64,000 nucleotides of DNA from assembly GCF_947496195.1 (NCBI RefSeq), contig NZ_CANMBY010000003.1:186001-250000 (forward strand), in the 5' to 3' direction. The notes beneath the pieces were generated by a model. The model did not search any database, was not told the DNA's origin, and saw only the letters and a program-made list of their open reading frames with translations. Position 1 is the first letter of the stretch, and every line of letters starts with the position of its first letter. The position numbers and the translations under genes were made by a program. Source of the DNA: an uncultured Polaribacter sp. (GTDB lineage: Bacteria > Bacteroidota > Bacteroidia > Flavobacteriales > Flavobacteriaceae). Shown piece after piece: positions 17,232 to 26,048 of the stretch.

Positions 17232-17894
17232 ATGAAAGCTATAAAATCATTATCAGTAATTACAATTTTTCTTTTTTTTATTTCTTGCTTTGGATTTTCT
17301 AATGAAAAGGATACATTAAATTCGAATTCAGAAATTTTAGAAAATTCAATAAATAGTAATACTAAAGTAGCTTATTTTGCTAGTGGATGTTTCTGGTGTG
17401 TAGAAGCTATTTTTGAGAGTTTAAGAGGAGTAGAGGAAGCTGTTTCTGGTTATGCAGGAGGCCATACTAAAAACCCAACATACGAAAGTAGTAATACTGG
17501 TAAAACTGGACATGCAGAAACTGTGGCTGTTTATTATAACCCAGAAGTAGTTAGTTTTAAAACTTTAGTTACTGTTTATTTTGGTTCACATAATCCAACT
17601 ACTGTAAATGGGCAACATCCAGATTATGGTTCTCAATATAGATCTATTGCTTTTTATTCTAACAATACTGAAAAGCAAATTATTGAAGATATGATTGCTA
17701 AATTAAAGAAAGAAGTTTATAATGGTAAAATTGCTACTGAAGTAAAAAAAATAGATACATTTTATAAAGCAGAAGAGTATCATCAAGATTTTGAAAAAAG
17801 AAATCCAAATCAACCCTATGTAAAAGCAGTTTCTATACCTAGGTTAAATAGGTTTAAAGCAAAATTTCCTGAGTTACTTAAAAAAGAAAAATAA
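17232..17894 (+). CDS. msrA: Peptide-methionine (S)-S-oxide reductase MsrA, predicted lipoprotein
   Basis: 220 residues from ATG 17232; the frame is open further upstream but that part crosses the palindrome and adds no conserved sequence. The N-terminus is a lipoprotein signal (LFFISC, Cys19), so it would act in the periplasm or on the outer membrane. The MsrA signature GCFWC gives catalytic Cys53. GYAGGHTKNPTYE, TGHAETVAVYY and the C-terminal EYHQDFEKRNP confirm the family. It repairs oxidised methionine in proteins. No MsrB domain is fused. It ends one base before the stop of the convergent lipoprotein gene. Confidence 0.92.
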   Translation: MKAIKSLSVITIFLFFISCFGFSNEKDTLNSNSEILENSINSNTKVAYFASGCFWCVEAIFESLRGVEEAVSGYAGGHTKNPTYESSNTGKTGHAETVAVYYNPEVVSFKTLVTVYFGSHNPTTVNGQHPDYGSQYRSIAFYSNNTEKQIIEDMIAKLKKEVYNGKIATEVKKIDTFYKAEEYHQDFEKRNPNQPYVKAVSIPRLNRFKAKFPELLKKEK

Positions 17895-18446
17895 TTATTT
17901 ACTAGAAGTAGTTGTTTTTTTACCAAAAGTTAAATTATCAAAAACATATTTAAAATCTTTAATATATTTATTGAATGAATATGTGTTAGAATAGAAACTT
18001 ATGCTATAATAATTATCATTAGTTTTAAAATAAGTACTTCTAACAATACTAGTTTTGTTATTAAGAATAAAACTTACATCAGTTATTATGGTTTTACCAA
18101 ATCTAGATGTTACAGTGGTTACATTTTTTCTATAGTTTTTAACATATATTTTATTATTTGACTTATAATTTACAATATCTTCTATTGATTTTATTTTGCT
18201 TTTATCTACTTCTATTTTTCGAAAAGTAATTTGATTATCAGGATAAAGTCCTTTTTGATCTTTAGGCTTATAACTTGTTTGGTTATGTAAATCTTTATAA
18301 GGTTTCCAGTTGTTAGGTAATTCTAAATTATAGTCTGTATTTACTGTAGCATAATGTATAGGAGATTCTTTAAATTGGTTTTTTTCTTTTTGAATACCAC
18401 AACTTATAAATAGAAGTAGTACTATGAAGTAAGGGATTTTTTTCAT
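17895..18446 (-). CDS. Lipoprotein of unknown function
   Basis: 183 residues. Lipobox LLFISC gives lipidated Cys16. The mature part is basic and beta-rich, with the segments LELPNNWKPYKDLHNQTSY and NYYSISFYSNTYSFNKYIKDF reminiscent of PsbP-like or other small ligand-binding lipoproteins, but no confident family assignment is possible. It is monocistronic: a terminator lies 13 bases beyond its start side (for the OmpH gene) and msrA is tail-to-tail with it. Confidence 0.6.
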   Translation of the reverse strand: MKKIPYFIVLLLFISCGIQKEKNQFKESPIHYATVNTDYNLELPNNWKPYKDLHNQTSYKPKDQKGLYPDNQITFRKIEVDKSKIKSIEDIVNYKSNNKIYVKNYRKNVTTVTSRFGKTIITDVSFILNNKTSIVRSTYFKTNDNYYSISFYSNTYSFNKYIKDFKYVFDNLTFGKKTTTSSK

Positions 18447-18459
18447 ATTTAAATTTAAT

Positions 18460-18489
18460 AAAAAACCTCACAATTTTGTGAGGTTTTTT
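18460..18489 (-). terminator. Rho-independent terminator after the OmpH/Skp gene
   Basis: Inverted repeat AAAAAACCTCAC...GTGAGGTTTTTT with a short AATTTT centre. It lies 9 bases after the stop of the OmpH-like gene on the minus strand, with a T-run on either side so it could work in both directions. Confidence 0.85.
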
Positions 18490-18498
18490 ATTAAAAAA

Positions 18499-19017
18499 TT
18501 ATTCTTTAATTTCAGGTGCTTTAATACCTAATTTAGCCATAACCAACTCTGTAATATCATATTTTTCATCAATGTAAGCAAATTGATTACCTGTAGTTGT
18601 AAGAATCTGAGTATAACCATGCTCTTTTACAACCTCGCTAATAGCATCATTTAGTTTTTTATATAATGGTCTCATTAATTCGTTTTGTTTTAACTGCATT
18701 AATTTACTACCATTATCTTGATACTTTTTGATGTCTTGCTCCATTGCTGAAAGCTCTTTCATAGTTGTCTTTTTCATTAATTCACCCATTTCTTTTTCTT
18801 CACTTCTAAACTTGGCTACTTTATCTTGAAATTCTTTCATTTTAATAGAAAAAGAAGAGTCTAACTTAGCTCCATAGTCTTGAGCTCTTTTAATAACTAC
18901 TTTAGATTCTGGCATTAAATTAATAATGTAGTCATTATCTATAGTGCCCACTTTACTTTGAGAAAATGAAAATGTACTAATTAATAGAAATAGTATAATA
19001 CTTATTTTTGATGTCAT
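18499..19017 (-). CDS. OmpH/Skp-family periplasmic chaperone
   Basis: 172 residues. Signal peptide about 1-19 (TFSFSQ). The mature protein begins KVGTIDNDYIINLMPE, matching the usual Skp/OmpH opening in which a GxVD/N strand precedes a long helical arm. Residues 40-115 are charged and heptad-like (MKEFQDKVAKFRSEEKEMGE), forming the coiled-coil tentacle. The end returns to the body (YTQILTTTGNQFAYIDEKYDIT). Skp trimers hold unfolded outer-membrane proteins in the periplasm. It is a single gene with its own terminator, 60 bases from the miaA stop. Confidence 0.85.
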   Translation of the reverse strand: MTSKISIILFLLISTFSFSQSKVGTIDNDYIINLMPESKVVIKRAQDYGAKLDSSFSIKMKEFQDKVAKFRSEEKEMGELMKKTTMKELSAMEQDIKKYQDNGSKLMQLKQNELMRPLYKKLNDAISEVVKEHGYTQILTTTGNQFAYIDEKYDITELVMAKLGIKAPEIKE

Positions 19018-19077
19018 GATTTTTTAATTTAGTGAGCAAAGATATAAAAGTGATTGAATTACAAAAATATAGCCAAG

Positions 19078-20001
19078 TTAAAAAAGGTTAATTTTATTAT
19101 TTAGTTCTTTTAATATTTCATTTTTACTGGTTTTAAAATCAAACCAAATAATAGCACCATCTTTACGAAACCAAGTGAGTTGTCTTTTGGCAAATCTTCT
19201 TGTATTTTTCTTAATTTCTGAAATCGCAAAATCTTTATCAAACTCACCATTAAAAAAAGAAAAAAGCTCTCTGTAGCCTACAGTTTGTAATGCATTTAAA
19301 TGTTTGTATTCATATAAAGATTTAGCTTCGTCTAATAAACCATTAGCCATCATTAAATCTACTCTTTGGTTTATTCTATTATATATAATGTCTCTATCTG
19401 CAGTTAATCCAATTTTAATTGAGTTAAAATTTCTTTTTGTTTTAGGTTTATTTTTATAAGTTGAATAAGGAGTTTCTGTTCCAATACAAATTTCTAGAGC
19501 TCTTATAACTCTTTGAGGATTATCTATAGCAATATTGTTATACGTTTCAATATCTAATGCTTTAAGTTGATCTTGTAAATGAGTTAATCCTTTTTCTTCT
19601 AATGTTTTATTTAACTTTTCTCTTATAGTCTTATCTACTTTTGGAAAGTAATCTAATCCTTTTAAAACAGCATCTACATATAAACCACTGCCACCAACCA
19701 TGATTTGGATAGCATTTTTTTTAAATAGCTCATCAAGTTTTTTAAGAGCATCTTTTTCAAAATCACCTACATTATAATCTTCGAAAACACTTCTGTTTTG
19801 TATAAAATGATGTTTTGCTGCAGCTAACTCATGTTTTTCTGGTACAGCAGTGCCAATAGTCATTTCTTTATAAAATTGTCTAGAATCACAAGAAATAATG
19901 TCAGCATTAAAGTGTTTAGCTAATTCAATACTCAATGCAGTTTTACCAATTGCAGTTGGTCCTACAATGGTAATTAAAGTATTTTTTGTTTGATTTATCA
20001 T
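19078..20001 (-). CDS. miaA: tRNA dimethylallyltransferase MiaA
   Basis: 307 residues, full length. It transfers a dimethylallyl group to A37 of tRNAs reading UNN codons. The P-loop IVGPTAIGKTAL, DSRQFYKEMTIGTAVP, GGSGLYVDAVLKGLD and the C-terminal TRRFAKRQLTWFRKD are all family signatures. The ATG overlaps the stop of the upstream K+ channel gene by four bases (ATGA), indicating translational coupling. MiaE at 12830 acts later in the same modification pathway but is not in this operon. Confidence 0.96.
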   Translation of the reverse strand: MINQTKNTLITIVGPTAIGKTALSIELAKHFNADIISCDSRQFYKEMTIGTAVPEKHELAAAKHHFIQNRSVFEDYNVGDFEKDALKKLDELFKKNAIQIMVGGSGLYVDAVLKGLDYFPKVDKTIREKLNKTLEEKGLTHLQDQLKALDIETYNNIAIDNPQRVIRALEICIGTETPYSTYKNKPKTKRNFNSIKIGLTADRDIIYNRINQRVDLMMANGLLDEAKSLYEYKHLNALQTVGYRELFSFFNGEFDKDFAISEIKKNTRRFAKRQLTWFRKDGAIIWFDFKTSKNEILKELNNKINLF

Positions 20002-20825
20002 GGATTTAAGATACTACCACAATTGTAGCAAAAGGTTGCTTTTTCTTTATGATTACTTTTTAAACAGTTAGGACAAGATTGTGTATTATGATCATGATCT
20101 GGTGTTGTTTTATTCATTTCAGAACTTACAATTCCTGTAGGTATTGCAATTATTGAGTAACCTAAAATCATAATAACACTAGCAATAAGTTGACCTAAAG
20201 GAGTTTGTGGAGCAATATCACCAAAACCAACAGTGGTTAGTGTTACAATAGCCCAATATATACTTTTAGGAATATTTGTAAAACCATTTTCTGCACCTTC
20301 TATCATATACATAACTGTACCTAATATGATACAAACAATTAATACAAAGAATAAAAAAACTGCAATTTTTGCCTTACTAGCTCTTAAAGCAAGCATTAAT
20401 TTATTTGAAGCACCTATATATCTAGCTAATTTTAATATTCTAAATATTCTTAATAATCTAAGTGCTCTTAAGGCTACTAAACCTTGTGAGCCAGCAAAAA
20501 AGAATGATATGTAAATAGGAATAGTTGATAAAAAATCGATTATACCATAAAAGCTAAAAATATATCTAGTGGGCTTTTTTATAGAAATAACCCTTAAAAT
20601 ATATTCAATACTAAATAAGATGGTTATAATCCACTCACCAACATAAAGTGCATCATGATATTTATTATCTATACTTTCTACACTTTCTAACATAACTAGT
20701 ATAATACTAGCAATTATGGCTATTAGAAGTATTACATCAAATAATTTACCTTCAGGTGTATCTGCTTCATAAATTATTTCGTGAAGTTTATGTTTCCAAG
20801 AAGATTTTTTGGTTGGATTATTCAA
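19998..20825 (-). CDS. Voltage-gated K+ channel (6-TM) with C-terminal zinc ribbon
   Basis: 275 residues. Six membrane helices: S1 near 25-47, S4 near 118-140 with regularly spaced arginines (ALRALRLLRIFRILKLAR), then a pore helix and selectivity filter TLTTVGFGD between S5 and S6. This is the KvAP-like tetrameric potassium channel layout. Unusually, the cytoplasmic tail ends in a two-knuckle zinc ribbon, CPNCLKSN...FCYNCGS. It couples to miaA by an ATGA overlap. Substrate ion is inferred from the filter. Confidence 0.9.
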   Translation of the reverse strand: MNNPTKKSSWKHKLHEIIYEADTPEGKLFDVILLIAIIASIILVMLESVESIDNKYHDALYVGEWIITILFSIEYILRVISIKKPTRYIFSFYGIIDFLSTIPIYISFFFAGSQGLVALRALRLLRIFRILKLARYIGASNKLMLALRASKAKIAVFLFFVLIVCIILGTVMYMIEGAENGFTNIPKSIYWAIVTLTTVGFGDIAPQTPLGQLIASVIMILGYSIIAIPTGIVSSEMNKTTPDHDHNTQSCPNCLKSNHKEKATFCYNCGSILNP

Positions 20826-21017
20826 TTTAATTTAATTTTTCTCTTACAATACTACAATTATTTAATGAGTTTTTAAATTTTTTTCTTTCGTTTTTCTCTT
20901 TATTCATAAGGATTTCAGAAATAAATATAAAAAAAATCAACTTTTTTAAAACCGTACTTCAATTCTTCTCGTAAGTATATGTGAGATTCAATTAAATATT
21001 AACATAAAACTCACACA

Positions 21018-21668
21018 ATGAAAAAAACAAAAATTTTAACAGCTACTTTATTAGTAGCAATTATTGGTTTAATTACAGTTGCAGCAGATCATATTGATGC
21101 TCCTGCTGTTTCAGGTACAAAAGCAGATATTACTGACTTTTATGCTTTTCAAGGAGAAGATACAAACAATATTGCTTTTGTGGCAAATGTTCAAGGTCTT
21201 TTAGCTCCTTCAGCTACTTCAACTGCATCTTTTGATGAAAATGTTATGGTAGAATTTAACATTGACACTAACAATGACAATGTAGAAGATTTAGTAATAC
21301 AAGCTATTCCTAGAGATGGAAAAATGTACTTTTTTGGACCTTATGCTCCATCTTCGACAGGATTAAATAGTACTATTAACGAAAATGCTATTAAGTCAGA
21401 GGTTTCAATAACTCCTTATGGTTCATCTGCTATTGTTGCAAATCAAAATGGAATGAAGTTTTTTGCAGGACCAAGAGATGATCCTTTCTTTATGGATTTT
21501 GCACAATATGGAGAAATTATTGGCGGAAATGCATCAGGATTTAACAATCCAGGGTCTGATACTTTTGCAGGTTCTAATGTAATGTCTATTGTAGTAGAAG
21601 TACCAAAAAGTCAAATAGGTACAAGTGGTACAATTAATACTTGGGTAGAAGCAAAAACAAAGCAATAA
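21018..21668 (+). CDS. DUF4331 protein, N-terminal-half type, secreted
   Basis: 216 residues. Signal peptide about 1-24. The mature part opens with DHIDAPAVSGTKADITDFYAF, shown as DHIDAP and DITDFYAF; this is the DUF4331 start (canonical SSHREAP...DxTDFYxF). It continues with VMVEFNIDTNNDNVEDLVIQ, and ends NVMSIVVEVPKSQIG...NTWVEAKTKQ, which in full-length family members is the midpoint of the protein. So this gene corresponds to the first half, and the next gene to the second. It lies 27 bases before the partner gene. Function of the family is unknown; an exported or surface role is likely. Confidence 0.8.
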   Translation: MKKTKILTATLLVAIIGLITVAADHIDAPAVSGTKADITDFYAFQGEDTNNIAFVANVQGLLAPSATSTASFDENVMVEFNIDTNNDNVEDLVIQAIPRDGKMYFFGPYAPSSTGLNSTINENAIKSEVSITPYGSSAIVANQNGMKFFAGPRDDPFFMDFAQYGEIIGGNASGFNNPGSDTFAGSNVMSIVVEVPKSQIGTSGTINTWVEAKTKQ

Positions 21669-21695
21669 TTAATAATCAACAATAAAAACAATATT

Positions 21696-22250
21696 ATGAA
21701 ATTTAATAAAATAAAATATATCGCATTTTTAACATTATCACTTCTAATCATGAGTTGTAGTGATGATTCAGATACAACAATTCAAATTGAAACAGATTTT
21801 TCCGGAACATTTGTTCAAAAAGATCAAATGGGTAGACCAGCAGTAAACACAGTTTTTGTTTCTTCTTCTAGTAAAGATGAATTTAACACTACAATTCCTT
21901 CTCAGCAATCTGCTATGTTTCAATCTATGTTTCAAACTAATTTAACAGCATTAAGCCCTGCTTTTGCTAATTCTGGAGATAAAAATGCTTTAGGACAAGA
22001 TGCTGCTGCTTTTACAGGATTATTAGCAACAGATGTTTTAAATGTTTCTTTAGATGGTACAACAACTTTCTTTGATGGTACAAACGTATTAACAGGAAGA
22101 GCCTTAGCTGATGATGTAATAACAGTAGAGTTATTATTAATCTTTGGAGGTGAAGATTTTACAGAAAATCCATCATTGTCTGATGATAATGTAAGTGCAA
22201 ATGATAAACCATTTTTAACATCATTTCCTTACTTAGCATCACCTTGGTAA
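21696..22250 (+). CDS. DUF4331 protein, C-terminal-half type, lipoprotein
   Basis: 184 residues. Lipobox LIMSC with lipid Cys21. DQMGRPAVNTVFVSSSSKDEFN corresponds to the mid-protein MGxPLVNEVVI...KDxFN block of full-length DUF4331 proteins (shown as MGRPAVNTV and SKDEFN), and LTGRALADDVITVEL matches the terminal GRxLxDDVxDI segment. It is therefore the complementary half to the preceding gene. It ends TSFPYLASPW. A terminator hairpin follows at 22288, so the two DUF4331 genes may form their own transcript with read-through to the TPR and TonB genes. Confidence 0.78.
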   Translation: MKFNKIKYIAFLTLSLLIMSCSDDSDTTIQIETDFSGTFVQKDQMGRPAVNTVFVSSSSKDEFNTTIPSQQSAMFQSMFQTNLTALSPAFANSGDKNALGQDAAAFTGLLATDVLNVSLDGTTTFFDGTNVLTGRALADDVITVELLLIFGGEDFTENPSLSDDNVSANDKPFLTSFPYLASPW

Positions 22251-22287
22251 AAAACTAGATAAAGTACATAAGCTTTATCGTTTAAAG

Positions 22288-22320
22288 CTGATGTGTTTGG
22301 GGGAACACATCAGTTTATTT
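22288..22320 (+). terminator. Rho-independent terminator after the DUF4331 pair
   Basis: CTGATGTGTT (22288-22297), a six-base TGGGGG loop, then AACACATCAG (22304-22313) and a T-rich tail. It lies 38 bases after the second DUF4331 stop. Confidence 0.8.
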
Positions 22321-22330
22321 AAAAATTTAA

Positions 22331-22358
22331 CCCCTAAAATCCTCTAAAAAACCCCTAA
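22331..22358 (+). promoter_or_regulatory. Candidate operator: three CCCCTAAAA-type motifs about 10 bp apart
   Basis: CCCCTAAAAT (22331), CCTCTAAAAA (22341) and CCCCTAA (22352) lie in tandem, one helical turn apart, about 64-91 bases upstream of the TPR gene. Such C-runs stand out in this AT-rich DNA. A CTACCCTAAAACTACCC block with similar character lies downstream of the LuxR-type regulator at 60731. A binding site for an activator is inferred, not shown. Confidence 0.4.
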
Positions 22359-22363
22359 TTATA

Positions 22364-22393
22364 CTGGCGTATAAATCCCTATAAGTACGCCAG
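22364..22393 (+). other. Hairpin upstream of the TPR gene
   Basis: Inverted repeat CTGGCGTA (22364-22371) and TACGCCAG (22386-22393) with a 14-base loop, 28 bases before the start codon. It may be part of the leader or an operator dyad. The weak T-tract afterwards makes a terminator less likely. Confidence 0.45.
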
Positions 22394-22421
22394 TTATTTA
22401 ACTCATTAAAAACAACAAATC

Positions 22422-23720
22422 ATGAAATACATCCAACTTATTTTAGTATTTGTAACTTTATTATTTACAGTTAGTTGCAAAAAAGAGTCAAAATCAAACC
22501 AAATTACAAACCCAAAAGATTATCAAGCTTTTTTAGAAGCTGATAGTAACAAAACTTTACAATTTATAAATACAGAATATAATTTCTGGTCAACTAAATT
22601 AGAAAAAACTCCAAACCAATACCCATACTATTCAAAATTAGCATCTACAAATTCACAATTATTTCAATTAACAGGAAATATTGAAAATTTAAAAGAAGCT
22701 GAAGAAAACTTACTAAAAGTAAACGAAAAAACAAACTTTAACAATGCAGGTTATTTAAGAGCTTTAGCAAGAAATTATATTTCACAACATCGATTTAAAG
22801 AAGCTTTAATCCTTTTAAAGAAAGCAGAAATTAATGGAGAAAAATTACAACAAACTAATTTAATGTTAATAGATGTTTATTTAGAGCTTGGTAATTTGAA
22901 GAAAGTAGAAACTTACTTATCAAAAATTAAAAATGTAAAAAATTTCGATTATTTAATTCGTTTATCAAAATATAATGATCATTTAGGAAAATTAGATAAT
23001 GCAATTAAGTATTTAGAACAATCTTTAGCAATTGCAAAGTCTTCTAAAAACAATACGTTAATTCAATGGAATTATACAAACCTAGCTGATTATTATGGAC
23101 ATGCAGGAAGAATAGAAGATTCATACAATGCCTATTTAAGTGCATTAGAATTAAATCCTAATAATAGTTATGCAAAAAAAGGGATTGCTTGGATAGTTTT
23201 TTCATACGAAAGAAATCCAAAGGAAGCTCTAAGAATATTAGATGCAATTACAAAAGAAAATACCTCTCCAGATTACTTCTTGCTAAAATCGGAAATAGCT
23301 GATTTTATGGGAAATAGTGTTGAAAAAGAGAAGCAACTTACACTGTATTATAATGCTGTAAATAAAGAAGATTATGGTGTAATGTATGCAAAATACAATG
23401 TGATTCTATTTGCAGAGAATGAAGAAAATAGATTAAAGGCTATAGAAATTGCAAAGCAAGAAGTAGAAGAGAGGCCAACTGCACAATCTTATGATTTACT
23501 TGCTTGGGCTTATTTTAAAAATAATAACAAAACAAAAGCATTAGAAATAGTTGAAAAATATGTAATAAATAATACTTTTGAACCTGAAGCTTTACTACAT
23601 ACAGCACAAATTTTAAAAGCTAATGGAAAGAAAAATAAAGCTACAAATTTAAAGTCAGAATTACTGGGTGCCATTTATGAATTAGGCCCTAATGCTGAAC
23701 AAGAAATTAAAAATATATAA
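22422..23720 (+). CDS. TPR-repeat lipoprotein
   Basis: 432 residues. Lipobox TVSC gives Cys19. From about residue 60 to 420 there are helical tetratricopeptide-like pairs, e.g. GYLRALARNYISQHRFKEAL, TNLADYYGHAGRIEDSYNAY and SYDLLAWAYFKNNNKTKALE. TPR arrays bind proteins; here it is anchored in a membrane facing the periplasm or the outside. It sits 18 bases before the TonB-receptor gene and follows two DUF4331 genes, an arrangement I know from other Bacteroidota, so the four likely work together. No enzymatic motif. Confidence 0.82.
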   Translation: MKYIQLILVFVTLLFTVSCKKESKSNQITNPKDYQAFLEADSNKTLQFINTEYNFWSTKLEKTPNQYPYYSKLASTNSQLFQLTGNIENLKEAEENLLKVNEKTNFNNAGYLRALARNYISQHRFKEALILLKKAEINGEKLQQTNLMLIDVYLELGNLKKVETYLSKIKNVKNFDYLIRLSKYNDHLGKLDNAIKYLEQSLAIAKSSKNNTLIQWNYTNLADYYGHAGRIEDSYNAYLSALELNPNNSYAKKGIAWIVFSYERNPKEALRILDAITKENTSPDYFLLKSEIADFMGNSVEKEKQLTLYYNAVNKEDYGVMYAKYNVILFAENEENRLKAIEIAKQEVEERPTAQSYDLLAWAYFKNNNKTKALEIVEKYVINNTFEPEALLHTAQILKANGKKNKATNLKSELLGAIYELGPNAEQEIKNI

Positions 23721-23738
23721 ACGAAAAGATATACAAAA

Positions 23739-25967
23739 ATGAGAAATATTATATTTTTTATTGTAGCTACTTTATGCAGTTTACAGTCGTTTGGACAACA
23801 ATTAAAAGGTCAAGTAGTAGATCAGTTTAATATGCCATTAGAAAATGTTTATGTTATTAATACAACAACTAATACACATACGCATACTAATGAAAATGGA
23901 CAGTTTACTATAGAAAAAACAACCACAAATAATAGTATTCAATTTAGTATTCTTGGTTATGCTAAAAAGACAATAGTAGTCACAGAAAATCAATTTAAAA
24001 ACGGATTATTAGTAAGTTTAGAAACAAAAACCTTTCAATTAGAAGAATTAGTTTTACGTAAAGAAATTAATGCTTTACAGACAATTTCTAGAATAGATTT
24101 ACAATTAAATCCTGTAAATAATTCACAAGAAATCCTCAGAAAAGTTCCTGGTTTATTTATTGGACAACATGCAGGAGGAGGAAAAGCAGAACAAATATTT
24201 TTACGTGGTTTTGACATAGATCATGGTACAGATATAACACTTTCTGTAGATGGTATACCTATAAACATGGTATCTCATGCACATGGTCAAGGGTACTCAG
24301 ATTTACACTTTATGATCCCAGAAACTATTCAAAAAATAGACTTTGGTAAAGGACCTTATTATGCAAATCAAGGTGATTTTAATACAGCTGGTTATGTTAA
24401 TTTTTCTACAAAAACAGCAATTCAAGAAAATATGGTTTCAATTGGTTATGGTGATTTTAATTCAATAAGAACAGTAGGTTTATTTAACTTATTAGAAAAC
24501 GCTAAAAATGATGATGCATATGTAGCAGTAGAATATATTGAATTTGATGGACCTTTTGAATCACCACAAAATTTTAATAGACTAAATATTTTTACAAAAT
24601 ATAATACTTTTTTAAAAGGAAAAGATAAATTAACTTTTACAGCTTCTCATTTTACAAGTAATTGGGATGCTTCTGGGCAAATACCACAAAGAGCAGTAGA
24701 TAATGGAACCATAACAAGATTTGGTGCTATAGATGATACAGAAGGAGGTTTTACCTCTAGAACAAACTTTAATGTTCAATTACAAAAAACATTAGCAAAC
24801 GAAAGTATTTTTCAAGCTAACGCATTTTACTCTAATTATAACTTTGAGTTATATTCTAACTTTACATTTTTCTTAGATAATCCTGTTGATGGAGATCAAA
24901 TAAGACAATTTGAAAATAGAAATATATATGGATTTAATGCTAAGATTATCAATGAAAAAAAATATGGAGATGTAGATGCTAAATTCACAAAAGGAATTGG
25001 ATTACGTTTTGATTTAGTGAATGACAATGAATTGTCTAAAACAAAAAATAGGAGAGAGACTTTAACCAATGTTCAATTAGGTGATATACAACAAACTAAT
25101 ATGTATGCATTTTTTAATTCAGAATTCGAAATTGGTAAATTTAAAATAGCACCAGCAATACGTTTAGATTATTTTAAATATTTATATACAGATGCTTTAA
25201 GCACAACTTACCAAAAGCTTTCTAAAACAAGAGCTATAGTAAACCCTAAGTTAAATTTTTTATATACTCAGAATAACAACTTACAATGGTTTTTAAAATC
25301 TGGTATTGGTTTTCACTCAAATGATGCTAGAGTGGTTTTACAACAAAATGCAGACAAAATTTTACCAAGAGCTTATGGTGTAGACTTTGGAAATATTTGG
25401 AAACCTACAAAAAACATAGTAATAAATACTGCAGCTTGGTATTTGTTTTCAGAAGAAGAATTTGTGTATGTAGGTGATGCTGGTATTGTAGAACCTTCAG
25501 GTAAATCAGAACGATTTGGATTAGATTTAGGATTGCGTTACCAATTATCAGATAAAATATATTTTGATACTGATGCAACAATAACTAGAGCTAGAAGTTT
25601 AGAAGAAGTTTCAGGTCAAGATTACATTCCATTAGCACCTAATTTTACAATGTCTGGAGGATTGTCTTTTAATAATTTAGGGAAATTTTCTGGAGGAATT
25701 AGATATAGATATTTAGCAGATAGAGCTGCAAATGAAGATAATAGTATAGTAGCAGAAGGTTATTTTGTAAGTGATTTTAATATTAATTATAATTTAAAAG
25801 ACATCACATTTGGTATTGCTGTAGAAAACCTTTTTGATGTAGATTGGAATGAAACACAGTTTGCAACAGAAAGTAGATTAAGAAATGAGGCAAATCCTGT
25901 AGAAGAAATACATTTTACTCCAGGTACACCGTTTTTTGCAAAGGCAACAATAACATATAAGTTTTAA
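23739..25967 (+). CDS. TonB-dependent outer-membrane receptor
   Basis: 742 residues. Signal peptide about 1-19, then a carboxypeptidase-D-like regulatory domain (about 20-100, LKGQVVDQFNMPLENVYVIN), plug (about 115-225) and a 22-strand barrel ending in Phe (ATITYKF). The plug is notable for histidines: DIDHGTD, VSHAHGQGYSDLHF. A carboxy-terminal aromatic and ENLFDVDWNE box fit the family. It imports a ligand using TonB-ExbBD energy. The DUF4331/TPR neighbours suggest a dedicated uptake system; histidines hint at a metal or metal-complex but that is a guess. Confidence 0.88.
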   Translation: MRNIIFFIVATLCSLQSFGQQLKGQVVDQFNMPLENVYVINTTTNTHTHTNENGQFTIEKTTTNNSIQFSILGYAKKTIVVTENQFKNGLLVSLETKTFQLEELVLRKEINALQTISRIDLQLNPVNNSQEILRKVPGLFIGQHAGGGKAEQIFLRGFDIDHGTDITLSVDGIPINMVSHAHGQGYSDLHFMIPETIQKIDFGKGPYYANQGDFNTAGYVNFSTKTAIQENMVSIGYGDFNSIRTVGLFNLLENAKNDDAYVAVEYIEFDGPFESPQNFNRLNIFTKYNTFLKGKDKLTFTASHFTSNWDASGQIPQRAVDNGTITRFGAIDDTEGGFTSRTNFNVQLQKTLANESIFQANAFYSNYNFELYSNFTFFLDNPVDGDQIRQFENRNIYGFNAKIINEKKYGDVDAKFTKGIGLRFDLVNDNELSKTKNRRETLTNVQLGDIQQTNMYAFFNSEFEIGKFKIAPAIRLDYFKYLYTDALSTTYQKLSKTRAIVNPKLNFLYTQNNNLQWFLKSGIGFHSNDARVVLQQNADKILPRAYGVDFGNIWKPTKNIVINTAAWYLFSEEEFVYVGDAGIVEPSGKSERFGLDLGLRYQLSDKIYFDTDATITRARSLEEVSGQDYIPLAPNFTMSGGLSFNNLGKFSGGIRYRYLADRAANEDNSIVAEGYFVSDFNINYNLKDITFGIAVENLFDVDWNETQFATESRLRNEANPVEEIHFTPGTPFFAKATITYKF

Positions 25968-26016
25968 AATAAATAAAAGAAAACCATAGTTTGGTTGGTT
26001 TTAGTTGGATGTGAAG

Positions 26017-26048
26017 CCTGTTACTATTTATAGTAACAGGTTTCTTTT
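26017..26048 (+). terminator. Rho-independent terminator after the TonB receptor
   Basis: CCTGTTACTA (26017-26026), loop TTTA, TAGTAACAGG (26031-26040), then a T-rich tail. It ends the DUF4331-TPR-TonB transcript and touches the last codons of the convergent lipoprotein gene. Confidence 0.85.
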
